DNA of 64,000 nucleotides from Rhizohabitans arisaemae (GTDB taxonomy: Bacteria > Actinomycetota > Actinomycetes > Streptosporangiales > Streptosporangiaceae): assembly GCF_025996515.1 (NCBI RefSeq), contig NZ_BLRH01000009.1, forward strand, positions 806,001 through 870,000, given 5' to 3'. Made by a program: the position numbers and the translations under genes. Below are positions 23,996-32,398 of the stretch, in pieces. Position 1 is the first letter of the stretch. Each line of letters opens with the position of its first letter. The notes beneath the pieces were generated by a model that saw nothing but the letters and a program-made list of their open reading frames with translations, did no database searches and was not told where the DNA came from.

Positions 23996-25474
23996 ATGAC
24001 CCAGCAGCGCCTACTCGCCGGGCGCTACCGGCTCGTCGAACCGCTCGGCCGGGGCGGGATGGGCACCGTCTGGCGTGCCGTCGACGAGCTTCTCGGACGT
24101 GACGTCGCCGTCAAGGAGGTCATCCTCCCCCGGGAGCTCAGTGACGCCGAACGCGAGGTCTTCACCCAGCGCACGATCCGGGAGGCCCGCGCGGCCGGCC
24201 GGGTCAGCCACCACGCGGTCGCCGCCGTCTTCGACATGGTCGAGGAGGACGGGCGGCCCTGGATCGTGCTCGCCCTCATCCCGTCGCGCAGCCTGGCCGA
24301 GGTGACCCGCCAGGACGGGCCGCTCCCCCCTTGGCGGGTGGCGCAGATCGGACTGACCCTCCTGTCGGCGCTGCGCACCGCGCACACCCTCGGGGTGCTC
24401 CACCGGGACGTCAAACCGAGCAACGTCCTCATCGCCGACGACGGGCGGGTCGTCCTCACCGACTTCGGCATCGCCACCCTCGAGGGCGACCCCTCGGTCA
24501 CCCGGACCGGGACACTCGTCGGCACGCCCTCCTACATCGCCCCGGAACGGGCGCTGGGCGGCCAGGCCAAACCCGAATCCGACCTGTGGTCGCTCGGCGC
24601 CACCCTGTACGCCGCGGTGGAAGGCCGCCCGCCGTTCGAACGCGGCTCGGCCATCCCCACCATGGCCTCGGTCATCCACGACCCTCCCGAGCCCATCACC
24701 AGGGCCGGCGCCCTCACCGACGTCCTGCTCGGGCTGCTCCGCAAGGAACCCGCCGAACGGCTCCCCCCCGACCAGGTCCGGCTCATGCTGGAGCGCATCG
24801 CCGCCGAGGCCCCCGCCGACGGTCACATCCCCAAGACCGCCGAGAACCCCCGGCCGGAGCCGACCGCCCCGGACCCGGTGACCGCCCTCGACCTGGATCC
24901 GGTACGGCCGGTGGCCGCCGTCCCGCCCGCCGGGAGCCCCGTCTCCACCGGCGCGGTGTGGGCCGCCGCCATCCCGCACACCGGTACGGCGCCCGCCGCC
25001 CGCCCGGAAAGCGGGACCGGGCTGTCCCGCGTGCACCTGTTCCTGGTCGCCTCGGCCGTGACCCTGGTGGCGGTGATCCTCGGGGTGGGCGCCTGGATGG
25101 CCACCCGCGACACCGGCGTCGCCACCCCCCGCCCGCCGGTGCCCGCCGTGACCCCCTCGGTGACCGAAACCGAGGAGGAGCCGACGGCCGAGGTGCCTCC
25201 GCCGCCTCCGTCGGTGGACGTCCCTCCGCCGATCGAACCCACCTGGCGCACCCGGGAGCCCGAGCAGCCGCGTCCCACGCCGACCCCGTCGGCGGAGCCC
25301 ACCCCCGAGCCGTCGAGCACCCCGAGCCAGGAGCCGACGGAGACCCCCGCTCCTTCGACGACCCCCGATCCCAACCACCCGGGCAGCGGCGGCGCCACCG
25401 AAGACCCGCCCGTCGACGGCGAGAGCGAGCACGGCGGCGAGCTGGCCGCCCCCGACCCGGGGAGGGTCGCCTGA
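23996..25474 (+). CDS. Membrane Ser/Thr protein kinase (PknB-like)
   Basis: A 492-residue Hanks-type kinase. The kinase domain (residues ~10-270) has a Gly-rich loop GRGGMGTVW, ATP-anchoring Lys40 in VAVKEV, catalytic loop HRDVKPSN with Asp138, DFG at 156-158, and activation segment TRTGTLVGTPSYIAPE with probable autophosphorylation Thr residues. A Pro-rich linker leads to one membrane helix (FLVASAVTLVAVILGVGAW, ~348-367). The extracytoplasmic part is short and Pro/Thr/Glu-rich, without PASTA repeats. ATG 23996 follows the azlD stop by three bases. Signal and targets are unknown; the co-transcribed exporter may be one target, which is inference. Confidence 0.94.
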   Translation: MTQQRLLAGRYRLVEPLGRGGMGTVWRAVDELLGRDVAVKEVILPRELSDAEREVFTQRTIREARAAGRVSHHAVAAVFDMVEEDGRPWIVLALIPSRSLAEVTRQDGPLPPWRVAQIGLTLLSALRTAHTLGVLHRDVKPSNVLIADDGRVVLTDFGIATLEGDPSVTRTGTLVGTPSYIAPERALGGQAKPESDLWSLGATLYAAVEGRPPFERGSAIPTMASVIHDPPEPITRAGALTDVLLGLLRKEPAERLPPDQVRLMLERIAAEAPADGHIPKTAENPRPEPTAPDPVTALDLDPVRPVAAVPPAGSPVSTGAVWAAAIPHTGTAPAARPESGTGLSRVHLFLVASAVTLVAVILGVGAWMATRDTGVATPRPPVPAVTPSVTETEEEPTAEVPPPPPSVDVPPPIEPTWRTREPEQPRPTPTPSAEPTPEPSSTPSQEPTETPAPSTTPDPNHPGSGGATEDPPVDGESEHGGELAAPDPGRVA

Positions 25475-25481
25475 CCCGCTT

Positions 25482-26411
25482 CTAGGATTCGGCGCGGACC
25501 AGTTTGAGGGCTCGGGCGAGGTCTTCGGGGTACTCGCTCTGGAACTCGACGGGTTCGCCGGTCGCGGGGTGTTCGAAGCCGAGACGGACGGCGTGCAGCC
25601 ACTGGCGGGTCACCCCGAGCCGGGCGGCCAGGCTCGGGTCGGCCCCGTACAGCAGGTCGCCGACGCACGGCCGCCGTACCGCCGACATGTGCACCCGGAT
25701 CTGGTGGGTGCGCCCGGTCTCCAGGCCGATCTCCAGCAAAGAGGCCGCCCGGAACGCCTCGATCGTGTCGTAGTGGGTGACCGAGGGCTTGCCTCCGGCG
25801 ACGACGGCGAACCGTCCGTCGCCGGACGGGTGCCGGTCGATGGGGGCGTCGATGGTCCCGCGCAGCGGATCGGGGTGCCCCTGTACGAGCGCGTGGTAGA
25901 CCTTGTCCACCCGGCGTTCCTTGAAGGCCCGCTTGAGCCTGCTGTAGGCCGCCTCGCTCTTGGCGACCACCATCACCCCGGTGGTGTTGGCGTCGAGCCG
26001 GTGCACGATGCCCTGCCGCTCGGCGGAGCCGCTGGTCGCGACACGGTGACCGGCGCCGAGCAGGCCGCCGAGGACGGTGGGCCCGGTCCAGCCGACGGTC
26101 GGGTGGGCGGCGACCCCGATCGGCTTGTCGACGACGACGATGTCGTCGTCCTCGTAGAGGATCCCCATCCCGGGAACGGGCTCGGCCACCGGTACCGGCG
26201 CCGAGACGGGCGGCGGCAGGGTCACCTCAAGCCAGGCCCCGGCGGAGACCCGGTCGGATTTGAGCGCCGAGGTGCCGTCGACGAGGACGTCGCCGGAGGC
26301 GATGAGTTCGGCGGCGCGGGTCCGGGAGAAGCCGAAGAGGCGCGCGAGCGCCGCGTCCAGCCGTTCGCCTTCCAGGCCGTCGGGAAGGGGCAGGGACCGC
26401 TGTTCACTCAT
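25482..26411 (-). CDS. rluD: RluA-family 23S rRNA pseudouridine synthase (RluD-like)
   Basis: A 309-residue pseudouridine synthase that isomerises uridines in 23S rRNA. The N-terminal S4 domain ([32 protein letters not shown]) is followed by the catalytic domain, with [18 protein letters not shown] and the active-site Asp in [45 protein letters not shown] is the conserved RNA-binding/active-site strand. The ATG at 26411 overlaps the lspA stop by 8 nt. It is the last of a dksA-lspA-rluD group. Exact target positions (1911/1915/1917 in E. coli RluD) are inferred. Confidence 0.94.
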   Translation of the reverse strand: MSEQRSLPLPDGLEGERLDAALARLFGFSRTRAAELIASGDVLVDGTSALKSDRVSAGAWLEVTLPPPVSAPVPVAEPVPGMGILYEDDDIVVVDKPIGVAAHPTVGWTGPTVLGGLLGAGHRVATSGSAERQGIVHRLDANTTGVMVVAKSEAAYSRLKRAFKERRVDKVYHALVQGHPDPLRGTIDAPIDRHPSGDGRFAVVAGGKPSVTHYDTIEAFRAASLLEIGLETGRTHQIRVHMSAVRRPCVGDLLYGADPSLAARLGVTRQWLHAVRLGFEHPATGEPVEFQSEYPEDLARALKLVRAES

Positions 26412-26925
26412 GGGGGTTCTCGTTCCGGCGCGAGGTGGTGCGGGTCTCCCGGGTCCCGTCGAGCTGGACGCCCCGCCAGGCGAGGACGACGGCGAGGATC
26501 CCGCCGCAGACGATGGCCGAGTCGGCGACGTTGAACACGGGCCAGTTCGGGAGTTCGATCCAGTCGACGACGTGCCCTTCCAGCGGGCCCGGCGCGCGGA
26601 AGATCCGGTCGGTGAGGTTGCCGAGCGCCCCGCCGAGCAGGAGGCCGAGGCTGATCGCCCAGGGGGTGCTTCGGAGGCGGCGGGCGGTCCGCACGATGGC
26701 GATCACCACGCCTATCGCGATCAGGCTGAGCACGAGGGTCAGCCCGGTGCCGATGCTGAAGGCCGCACCGGGGTTGCGGATCACCCGCAGGGTGAGCAGC
26801 CCGCCGAGGAGCTCGATCGGTTCCCGCCCCTCAAGCAGCCGAACCGTGATGATCTTCGTCACCAGATCGAGGAGGTACGCCGTCACGGCCACGGCCGCGA
26901 GTACGGCGATCCGCCGTCCGCCCAC
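26404..26925 (-). CDS. lspA: Lipoprotein signal peptidase
   Basis: LspA is the membrane aspartyl protease that removes signal peptides from diacylglyceryl-prolipoproteins. Four membrane helices are visible. The catalytic Asp residues are in [16 protein letters not shown] and [12 protein letters not shown], and the conserved DLVTKIITV and [12 protein letters not shown] blocks are present. From the GTG at 26925 the protein is 173 residues. No ATG/GTG/TTG exists further upstream in frame until a CTG at 26997, which overlaps the upstream TGA and has GGGAGGAG 5-6 nt before it. That CTG would add 24 mostly polar residues, as seen in mycobacterial LspA. Which start is used is open. Confidence 0.92.
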   Translation of the reverse strand: MGGRRIAVLAAVAVTAYLLDLVTKIITVRLLEGREPIELLGGLLTLRVIRNPGAAFSIGTGLTLVLSLIAIGVVIAIVRTARRLRSTPWAISLGLLLGGALGNLTDRIFRAPGPLEGHVVDWIELPNWPVFNVADSAIVCGGILAVVLAWRGVQLDGTRETRTTSRRNENPHE

Positions 26926-26993
26926 CGGCTTCGCCGGCCCGCCGGCGTTCTCCTTGATCTCCGTTCCGTCCGCCCTCGCGGCTTCACCGGTGT

Positions 26994-27377
26994 TCAGCGA
27001 CGCTCCTCCCGCTGCTTGCAGGAGACGCACAGGGTGGCCCTGGGAAACGCCTGCAGGCGCTCTTTGCCGATGGGCTTGCCGCACGACTCGCAGATCCCGT
27101 ACGTGCCCGTGTCGATCCGGGCGATGGCCCGCTCGTTCTGTGCCAGCATATCCCGCGCGTTGAGGGCGAGCGAGATCTCGTGTTCGCGCTCGTAGGTCTT
27201 GGCGCCCGCGTCGGCCTGGTCGTCCCCCGCGCCCTCGCTGCTGTCCCCGGAGGCGATCTCGAGTTCCGCGCGGATGATGTCGCGGCGCAGCTCCTCGATC
27301 TCTCTGACAAGGCGCTCCCGCACAGCGGTGAGCTCCTTCTGCGACCAGTCCGTGGTCACCGGGGAAATACCGGCCAT
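26994..27377 (-). CDS. DksA/TraR-type C4 zinc-finger protein
   Basis: A 127-residue DksA/TraR-family protein. An N-terminal coiled-coil (ELTAVRERLVREIEELRRDIIRAELEIASG) is followed by an acidic loop (GAGDDQADAGAK), helices with ERAIARIDTGTYG, and the C4 zinc finger CESCGKPIGKERLQAFP ... CVSCK at the C-terminus. DksA proteins enter the RNA polymerase secondary channel and modulate stringent-response promoters; actinobacterial members of this subgroup are poorly studied. It is divergent from ileS across a 559-nt gap and coupled downstream to lspA. Confidence 0.9.
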   Translation of the reverse strand: MAGISPVTTDWSQKELTAVRERLVREIEELRRDIIRAELEIASGDSSEGAGDDQADAGAKTYEREHEISLALNARDMLAQNERAIARIDTGTYGICESCGKPIGKERLQAFPRATLCVSCKQREERR

Positions 27378-27453
27378 CTTGGCCTCCTGGCTGATCAGAC
27401 GGGTGAAAGTACCCGGCGATGAGAGACTGCGGGCAGCTTAGGTCGCCGATGCC

Positions 27454-27475
27454 CGGGCAGCAAATGACCTGCCCG
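27454..27475. repeat. Hairpin in the dksA-ileS gap
   Basis: CGGGCAG and CTGCCCG form a 7-bp stem with an 8-nt loop, followed by TTTCT on the plus strand. Apart from this hairpin, a TATGGT -10-like element at 27663-27668 and the T-box leader, I see nothing in 27378-27690. Confidence 0.4.
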
Positions 27476-27690
27476 TTTCTCGCGTGTCTCATCCCGGTCC
27501 CCACCGCGGCGTCGATAAAGCTCTCGTTCGTTTCCGGCAATCTCCCGCCCACCCCCGGGCCGGGGTTTTCCGCCCCTGCCCGTACCGGAATCCGGGGTGC
27601 GCGTCCGGACATCGCCTGGCATGTCCCCTGGTTAAGGGGAAGCATTCGCCCCGGTCCTGCGTTATGGTTCACCGCAAGACCGCAAGGCGT

Positions 27691-27928
27691 CGATGGGGAC
27701 GAGTACTTCCGAGGCCACGTGCGAAGCGAACCGGGGTTGGTGCGAGCCCGGGGACGTGCACGGAAGGAACATCACCCCGGAGCCGCCGGAGGAACGGCCT
27801 GAAACCCAGTAGAACCGGCTGCGGCGAAACACAACGAGAGGACCACGTCCGAACGCGTGGTCAAGGAGGGTGGTACCGCGGGGCGTGCGCGCCTCGTCCC
27901 TCCGGGTCCGCGGAAACGTCCCTGGAGG
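27691..27928 (+). ncRNA. T-box riboswitch (isoleucine), translational type
   Basis: This is the leader of ileS. Stem I is closed by GGGG (27695-27698) with CCCC (27775-27778). Its internal specifier loop has AGTA on the 5' side (27702-27705) and GGAAC-ATC-A on the 3' side, so the specifier codon is ATC, Ile (27771-27773); the upper stem is TTCCG with CGGAA. The T-box core GGGTGGTACCGCGG (27868-27881) offers TGGT to pair with the uncharged tRNA end ACCA. GGAGGG (27865-27870) pairs with CCCTCC (27898-27903); the same CCTCC can pair with the ileS ribosome site GGAGG (27924-27928). Uncharged tRNA-Ile should therefore free the ribosome site. No terminator with a T-run is present. Confidence 0.93.
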
Positions 27929-27936
27929 TCCACCCG

Positions 27937-30900
27937 ATGTCAGGTTATTTTCGCCCGCTCCCCGCGCAGGTAGACCTGCCTGCGGTCGAACGCGAGGTGC
28001 TCGACCGCTGGCGCGACGGCAAAGTCTTCGAACGCTCGCTTGAACAGAATGCGGGTGGCCCCACCTGGGTCTTCTACGAGGGCCCGCCCACCGCCAACGG
28101 CATGCCCGGCGTCCACCACATCGAGGCCCGGGTGTTCAAGGACGTCTTCCCCCGCTACAAGTCGATGCGCGGCTACCACGTCCCCCGCAAGGCGGGCTGG
28201 GACTGCCACGGCCTGCCCGTCGAGGTCGCCGTGGAGAAGGAACTCGGCCTCTCCGGCAAGAAGGACATCGAGGCGTACGGCGTCGCGGAGTTCAACGCCC
28301 GCTGCCGGGAGTCGGTGCTCCGCCACGTCGACGCGTTCACGGAGCTCACCGAGCGGATGGGCTACTGGGTCGACCTCTCCCAGGCCTACCGCACCATGGA
28401 CGCCTCCTACGTCGAGTCGGTGTGGTGGTCGCTCAAGCAGGTCTGGGACAAAGGGCTCCTCTTCCGGGACCACCGCATCACGCCGTACTGCCCGCGCTGC
28501 GGCACCGGCCTGTCCGACCACGAACTCGGCCAGCCCGGCGGGTACGAGACCGTCGTCGACCCGTCGGTGTACGTCCGGATGCCCGCCGCGTCGCTCGGCG
28601 CCGACCTCCTCGTCTGGACCACCACACCGTGGACGCTCGTCTCCAACACGGCCGTCGCCGTGCACCCCGACGTCGTCTACGTGATCGCCGAGCGTGACGA
28701 CGAGACCCCCGTCCTAGTGGCCGAGCCGCTCGTGGACAAGGTCCTCGGGGAAGGCTGGACCGTCCGGGACCGCATCCTCGGCCGGGACCTGGAGGGGACC
28801 CCCTACGCGCGCCCCCTCGACCTCGTCGAATTCCCCGAGGGCTCGGCGGCGCACCGGGTGGTCCTGGCGGACTTCGTCACGGTCGAGGACGGCACCGGCC
28901 TGGTGCACATGGCACCCGCCTTCGGCGCCGACGACCTCGCCACGTGCAAGCGGTACGGGCTGCCCGTGGTCAACCCGATCGGTCCCGACGGCCGGTTCCG
29001 GCCCGAGACCGCGCTGGTGGGCGGGGTCTTCTTCCGGGACGCGGACGCCCGCCTGGTGGAGGAGCTCCGCGACCGCGGCGTCCTGTTCCGTTCGCTCGCC
29101 TACGAGCACTCCTACCCGCACTGCTGGCGCTGCCACACCGCGCTGATCTACTACGCGCTCCCCTCCTGGTACATCCGGACCACTCAGATCAAGGACCGGC
29201 TCCTGGCGGAGAACGAGCGGACCAACTGGTACCCCGCCCACGTCAAGGAGGGCCGGTACGGCGAGTGGCTCCGGAACAACGTGGACTGGGCGCTCTCCCG
29301 CGCCCGGTACTGGGGGACGCCGCTCCCATTGTGGGTCTGCCCCGCCGACCACGTCACCGCCGTCGGGTCGCTGGCCGAGCTGTCGGAACTGTCCGGCAGG
29401 GAGCTCTCCGGGCTCGACCCGCACCGGCCGTACGTCGACGACGTCGTCCTGCCCTGCCCCGACTGCGGGGAGCAGGCCCGGCGCGTACCCGAGGTGATCG
29501 ACGCCTGGTACGACTCGGGCGCCATGCCGTTCGCCCAGTGGGGTGCCCCGCACCGGAACCGGGAGGAGTTCGACCGGGCCTACCCGGCGCAGTACATCTG
29601 CGAGGCGACCGACCAGACCCGGGGCTGGTTCTACTCGCTGATGGCGGTGGGCACCCTCGTCTTCGACAGGTCCTCCTACGAGAACGTCCTGTGCCTCGGG
29701 CTGATCCTCGCCGAGGACGGCCGGAAGATGAGCAAGCACCTGGGCAACGTGCTGCAGCCGATCCCACTGATGGATCAGCACGGCGCGGACGCGGTCCGCT
29801 GGTTCATGGCGTGCAGCGGATCCCCGTGGGCGGCGCGCCGGGTCGGCCACGGCGCGATGGAGGAGGTGGTCCGCAAGATCCTGCTCACCCTGTGGAACAC
29901 CACGTCGTTCTTCACCTTGTACGCCAACGCCACCCCATGGACCCCGGCCGCGCTCGACGAGGCGCCCGGCCGCGCCGGCCGGCGGCTCATCGACCGCTGG
30001 ATCCTGGCCGAGCTGCATCGCACGGTCGGTGAGGTGACCGACGCGCTGGAGACGTTCGACAGCACCCGGGCCGGGCGCCGACTGGCCGAGTTCCTGGACG
30101 ACCTGTCCAACTGGTACGTCCGGCGCTCACGGCGCCGCTTCTGGGAGGGCGACGGCGCCGCGCTCGCGACGCTGTACGAGTGCCTGGAGACGGTGATCCG
30201 GCTGATGGCCCCGCTCGTGCCCTTCCTCACCGACTACCTCTGGGACGTCCTCCGCTCCCCCGAGGCGCCGGCCTCGGTGCATCTGGCGTCCTGGCCGACG
30301 GTGGACGAGACGCTGCTCGACCCCGAGCTGTCCCGGCGGATGGCCCTGGTCCGGCGTCTGGTGGAGCTCGGCCGTTCGGCCCGGGCCTCCTCGGGGGTCA
30401 AGACGCGGCAGCCGCTGGGCCGCGCCCTCATCGGCGCCCCGGGCTGGCCGGATCTGCCGGAGTCGCTCCGCGAGCTCGTCGCCGACGAGCTCAACGTGGT
30501 CGCGCTCGAGGACCTCTCCGGGGTCTCCGCCGACCTGGTGTCCGTCACGGTGAAGCCCAACTTCCGCGCCCTGGGCCGGCGGTTCGGGTCGAACACCAAG
30601 GACGTCGCCGCGGCGATCACCGGCGCGGACGCCGCCGCCCTCGCCGCCGGGTTGCGCGCGACCGGCACGGTGTCGGTGGCGACGGAGTCGGCCGGGACGG
30701 TGGAGCTCGGGCCGGACGACCTCATCGTGACCGAGCAGCCGCTGAGCGGCTGGGCGGTGGAGACGGGGGCCACCGAGGCGGGTGGCGGTGAGACGGTCGC
30801 CCTCGACCTCACCCTCACCGACGAACTGCGGCGGGCGGGGCTCACCCGGGACGTCATCCGGCTGGTTCAGGACGCCAGGAAGTCGAGCGGCCTGTCGATC

Positions 30901-31092
30901 TCCGACCGCATCGAGGTGTGGTGGACCGCCGACGGGGCGGACCTGACGGCGGCGCTGCGGTCGGGTGGTGCGGCGATCTCCGAGGAGGTGCTCGCCGTCT
31001 CCTTCACTGAGGGAGACCCGGTGTCAGCGGATCTCCACAGATTCAGCGACGGTGATCTCGGACTCACCTTCCACCTGCGACGGGCCTACTGA
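27937..31092 (+). CDS. ileS: Isoleucyl-tRNA synthetase
   Basis: IleRS charges tRNA-Ile. The 1051-residue class Ia enzyme has the HIGH-equivalent signature in YEGPPTANGMPGVHHIEARV, followed by RKAGWDCHGLPVEVAVEKELG. The CP1 editing domain contains LLVWTTTPWTLVSNTAVAVHP. The KMSKS-equivalent is EDGRKMSKHLGN, and the anticodon-binding domain contains DDLSNWYVRRSRRRFW. The KMSKH form and length suggest the second (eukaryote-like) IleRS class common in actinomycetes, often poorly inhibited by mupirocin; that property is inferred. The ATG at 27937 has GGAGG 8 nt upstream, inside the T-box switch. It is convergent with the 409-aa membrane protein. Confidence 0.97.
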   Translation: MSGYFRPLPAQVDLPAVEREVLDRWRDGKVFERSLEQNAGGPTWVFYEGPPTANGMPGVHHIEARVFKDVFPRYKSMRGYHVPRKAGWDCHGLPVEVAVEKELGLSGKKDIEAYGVAEFNARCRESVLRHVDAFTELTERMGYWVDLSQAYRTMDASYVESVWWSLKQVWDKGLLFRDHRITPYCPRCGTGLSDHELGQPGGYETVVDPSVYVRMPAASLGADLLVWTTTPWTLVSNTAVAVHPDVVYVIAERDDETPVLVAEPLVDKVLGEGWTVRDRILGRDLEGTPYARPLDLVEFPEGSAAHRVVLADFVTVEDGTGLVHMAPAFGADDLATCKRYGLPVVNPIGPDGRFRPETALVGGVFFRDADARLVEELRDRGVLFRSLAYEHSYPHCWRCHTALIYYALPSWYIRTTQIKDRLLAENERTNWYPAHVKEGRYGEWLRNNVDWALSRARYWGTPLPLWVCPADHVTAVGSLAELSELSGRELSGLDPHRPYVDDVVLPCPDCGEQARRVPEVIDAWYDSGAMPFAQWGAPHRNREEFDRAYPAQYICEATDQTRGWFYSLMAVGTLVFDRSSYENVLCLGLILAEDGRKMSKHLGNVLQPIPLMDQHGADAVRWFMACSGSPWAARRVGHGAMEEVVRKILLTLWNTTSFFTLYANATPWTPAALDEAPGRAGRRLIDRWILAELHRTVGEVTDALETFDSTRAGRRLAEFLDDLSNWYVRRSRRRFWEGDGAALATLYECLETVIRLMAPLVPFLTDYLWDVLRSPEAPASVHLASWPTVDETLLDPELSRRMALVRRLVELGRSARASSGVKTRQPLGRALIGAPGWPDLPESLRELVADELNVVALEDLSGVSADLVSVTVKPNFRALGRRFGSNTKDVAAAITGADAAALAAGLRATGTVSVATESAGTVELGPDDLIVTEQPLSGWAVETGATEAGGGETVALDLTLTDELRRAGLTRDVIRLVQDARKSSGLSISDRIEVWWTADGADLTAALRSGGAAISEEVLAVSFTEGDPVSADLHRFSDGDLGLTFHLRRAY

Positions 31093-31117
31093 CGGCCCGC
31101 CGCCGGAGCGGTCCCAC

Positions 31118-32347
31118 TCAACTCACGGTCTGCCGGTCGTTCTGGCAGACCGTGCAGTGGGTGAGCCCGGCCTCCTCGGCGGCCTGCGGCGACATCGCCT
31201 CAATGCCGGATTCGTCGGCGCCCTTGATCAAGGGACAGTCGGAACTGTGGAAACGCCGTGTCCCGATGATGACCTTGACGACCTCGCGGTCGTCCCGGTC
31301 CTCTCTGCTCTTCCCCCCCGAAACCCGCTTCCCCCCAGAAGTCTCAGGTTCGGGTGCTCCGGTCGTTCCGGAGTCCGCTTCTTTGTGTTTGACGACGGCG
31401 ACGGTCTCGTCCGAGGCCGATTTCCCGGCCACGACGACCCTCTGCTCGGCGGGGGACCTCGTCGTCCCCCCCTTCTCCGTGTCCTCCGGGGCCCGCGAGG
31501 CGGAATCCTCGGCTTCGCCGGCCGTGGGTGGAGCCGACGGCCGTGGTACGGCGAGAGGCTGGGTCACCGGCGCGGGCACGGTGGGCGACACCGGCTTGAT
31601 CGGTGGCCGCGAAACCGTGACGTCGGCCGGGCGGTCCTCCACGACGACGGCTTCGACGACGTAGTCCGTCGCCGGGCCGCCTTCGGCGGAGAGCGCTCCC
31701 GGTGGGTTCGACGTTGACTCGGTGTCCGGAGCGACGGTACGGCGTGACACCGGGGACACCGCAGAGGAGTCGGGAAGACAGGTCGTGCAGGCGCTGAAAC
31801 CCTCTTCGCGCGCTTCCTCGTGGGTGAGCTCCTCGTGATCTCGCCCGACCACCTGCCTGCACCCCCGAAGGTGATAGCGCTTCCGCCCCGGGATGACCAG
31901 GACGATGGCGTCGGGGGAGAGGGAATGGCCGGACTCCCGGACGGCCGGACCGGCCAAGGCCGGTGAGGCCGGCGCCACGAGATCGGGCGGTGGCGCGGTG
32001 ACCGCCGGTCCGGACGCCTGGGGCGCCTGCAGCGGCACCGTGTGCACCGGAGCCGCGGCGGCGGACGCCTGGCTCGGCACTCCCGGTGCCACGACCGGAG
32101 CCGGCTGCACCGGTGCACCCAAGGGCTGCGCCGGGAGCGTCGGGAACGCCGGCATCGAGGGAACGGCCGTCTGGGCGCCGCTGCCGAACAACTCATGCCG
32201 TCGCAGGATCACCCCGATGAGCAGGGAGATCAGGGAGAGCACGCTCACCCAGATCGAGATCGTCACCAGGACCGGCATGGTGATCAGGACACCGGCGATC
32301 AGCAGGCCGATCGCGACGAACACCAACACTGCGCTAATAATGATCAC
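31118..32347 (-). CDS. Membrane protein with two HxxxC...CxxC ribbons
   Basis: A 409-residue protein of unknown function. Two N-terminal membrane helices (residues ~3-25 and 28-48) lead to a long Pro/Ala-rich and Ser/Thr-rich disordered region. It carries two copies of a small domain. Copy 1 has H159-x3-C163 and C187-x2-C190 in IPGRKRYHLRGCRQV ... FSACTTCLP. Copy 2 has H367-x3-C371 and C398-x2-C401 in IGTRRFHSSDCPLI ... LTHCTVC. Each has the pattern of a zinc-binding or cell-wall-associated mini-domain. The GTG at 32347 has GGAG 6 nt upstream. It is the last gene of the dcw-linked minus-strand group, 51 nt after divIVA. A link to envelope biology is inference from position. Confidence 0.8.
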   Translation of the reverse strand: MIIISAVLVFVAIGLLIAGVLITMPVLVTISIWVSVLSLISLLIGVILRRHELFGSGAQTAVPSMPAFPTLPAQPLGAPVQPAPVVAPGVPSQASAAAAPVHTVPLQAPQASGPAVTAPPPDLVAPASPALAGPAVRESGHSLSPDAIVLVIPGRKRYHLRGCRQVVGRDHEELTHEEAREEGFSACTTCLPDSSAVSPVSRRTVAPDTESTSNPPGALSAEGGPATDYVVEAVVVEDRPADVTVSRPPIKPVSPTVPAPVTQPLAVPRPSAPPTAGEAEDSASRAPEDTEKGGTTRSPAEQRVVVAGKSASDETVAVVKHKEADSGTTGAPEPETSGGKRVSGGKSREDRDDREVVKVIIGTRRFHSSDCPLIKGADESGIEAMSPQAAEEAGLTHCTVCQNDRQTVS

Positions 32348-32398
32348 GGGAGGCTCCGAGACATAGGTCTATGGCGATGTGACCAATGACCCGTTACC

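Noticed and set aside
25482-26534. Long plus-strand ORFs opposite rluD and lspA
   Set aside because: Antisense frames with Gly/Val/Asp-rich low-complexity character; rluD and lspA carry clear catalytic motifs on the minus strand.
27378-27690. tRNA or small RNA gene in the dksA-ileS gap
   Set aside because: No cloverleaf or conserved tRNA boxes; only one short hairpin and a -10-like element are visible.
27484-27936. Upstream extension of ileS by 151 codons
   Set aside because: The open frame runs through the T-box leader; the ATG at 27937 has the ribosome site and matches homologue starts.
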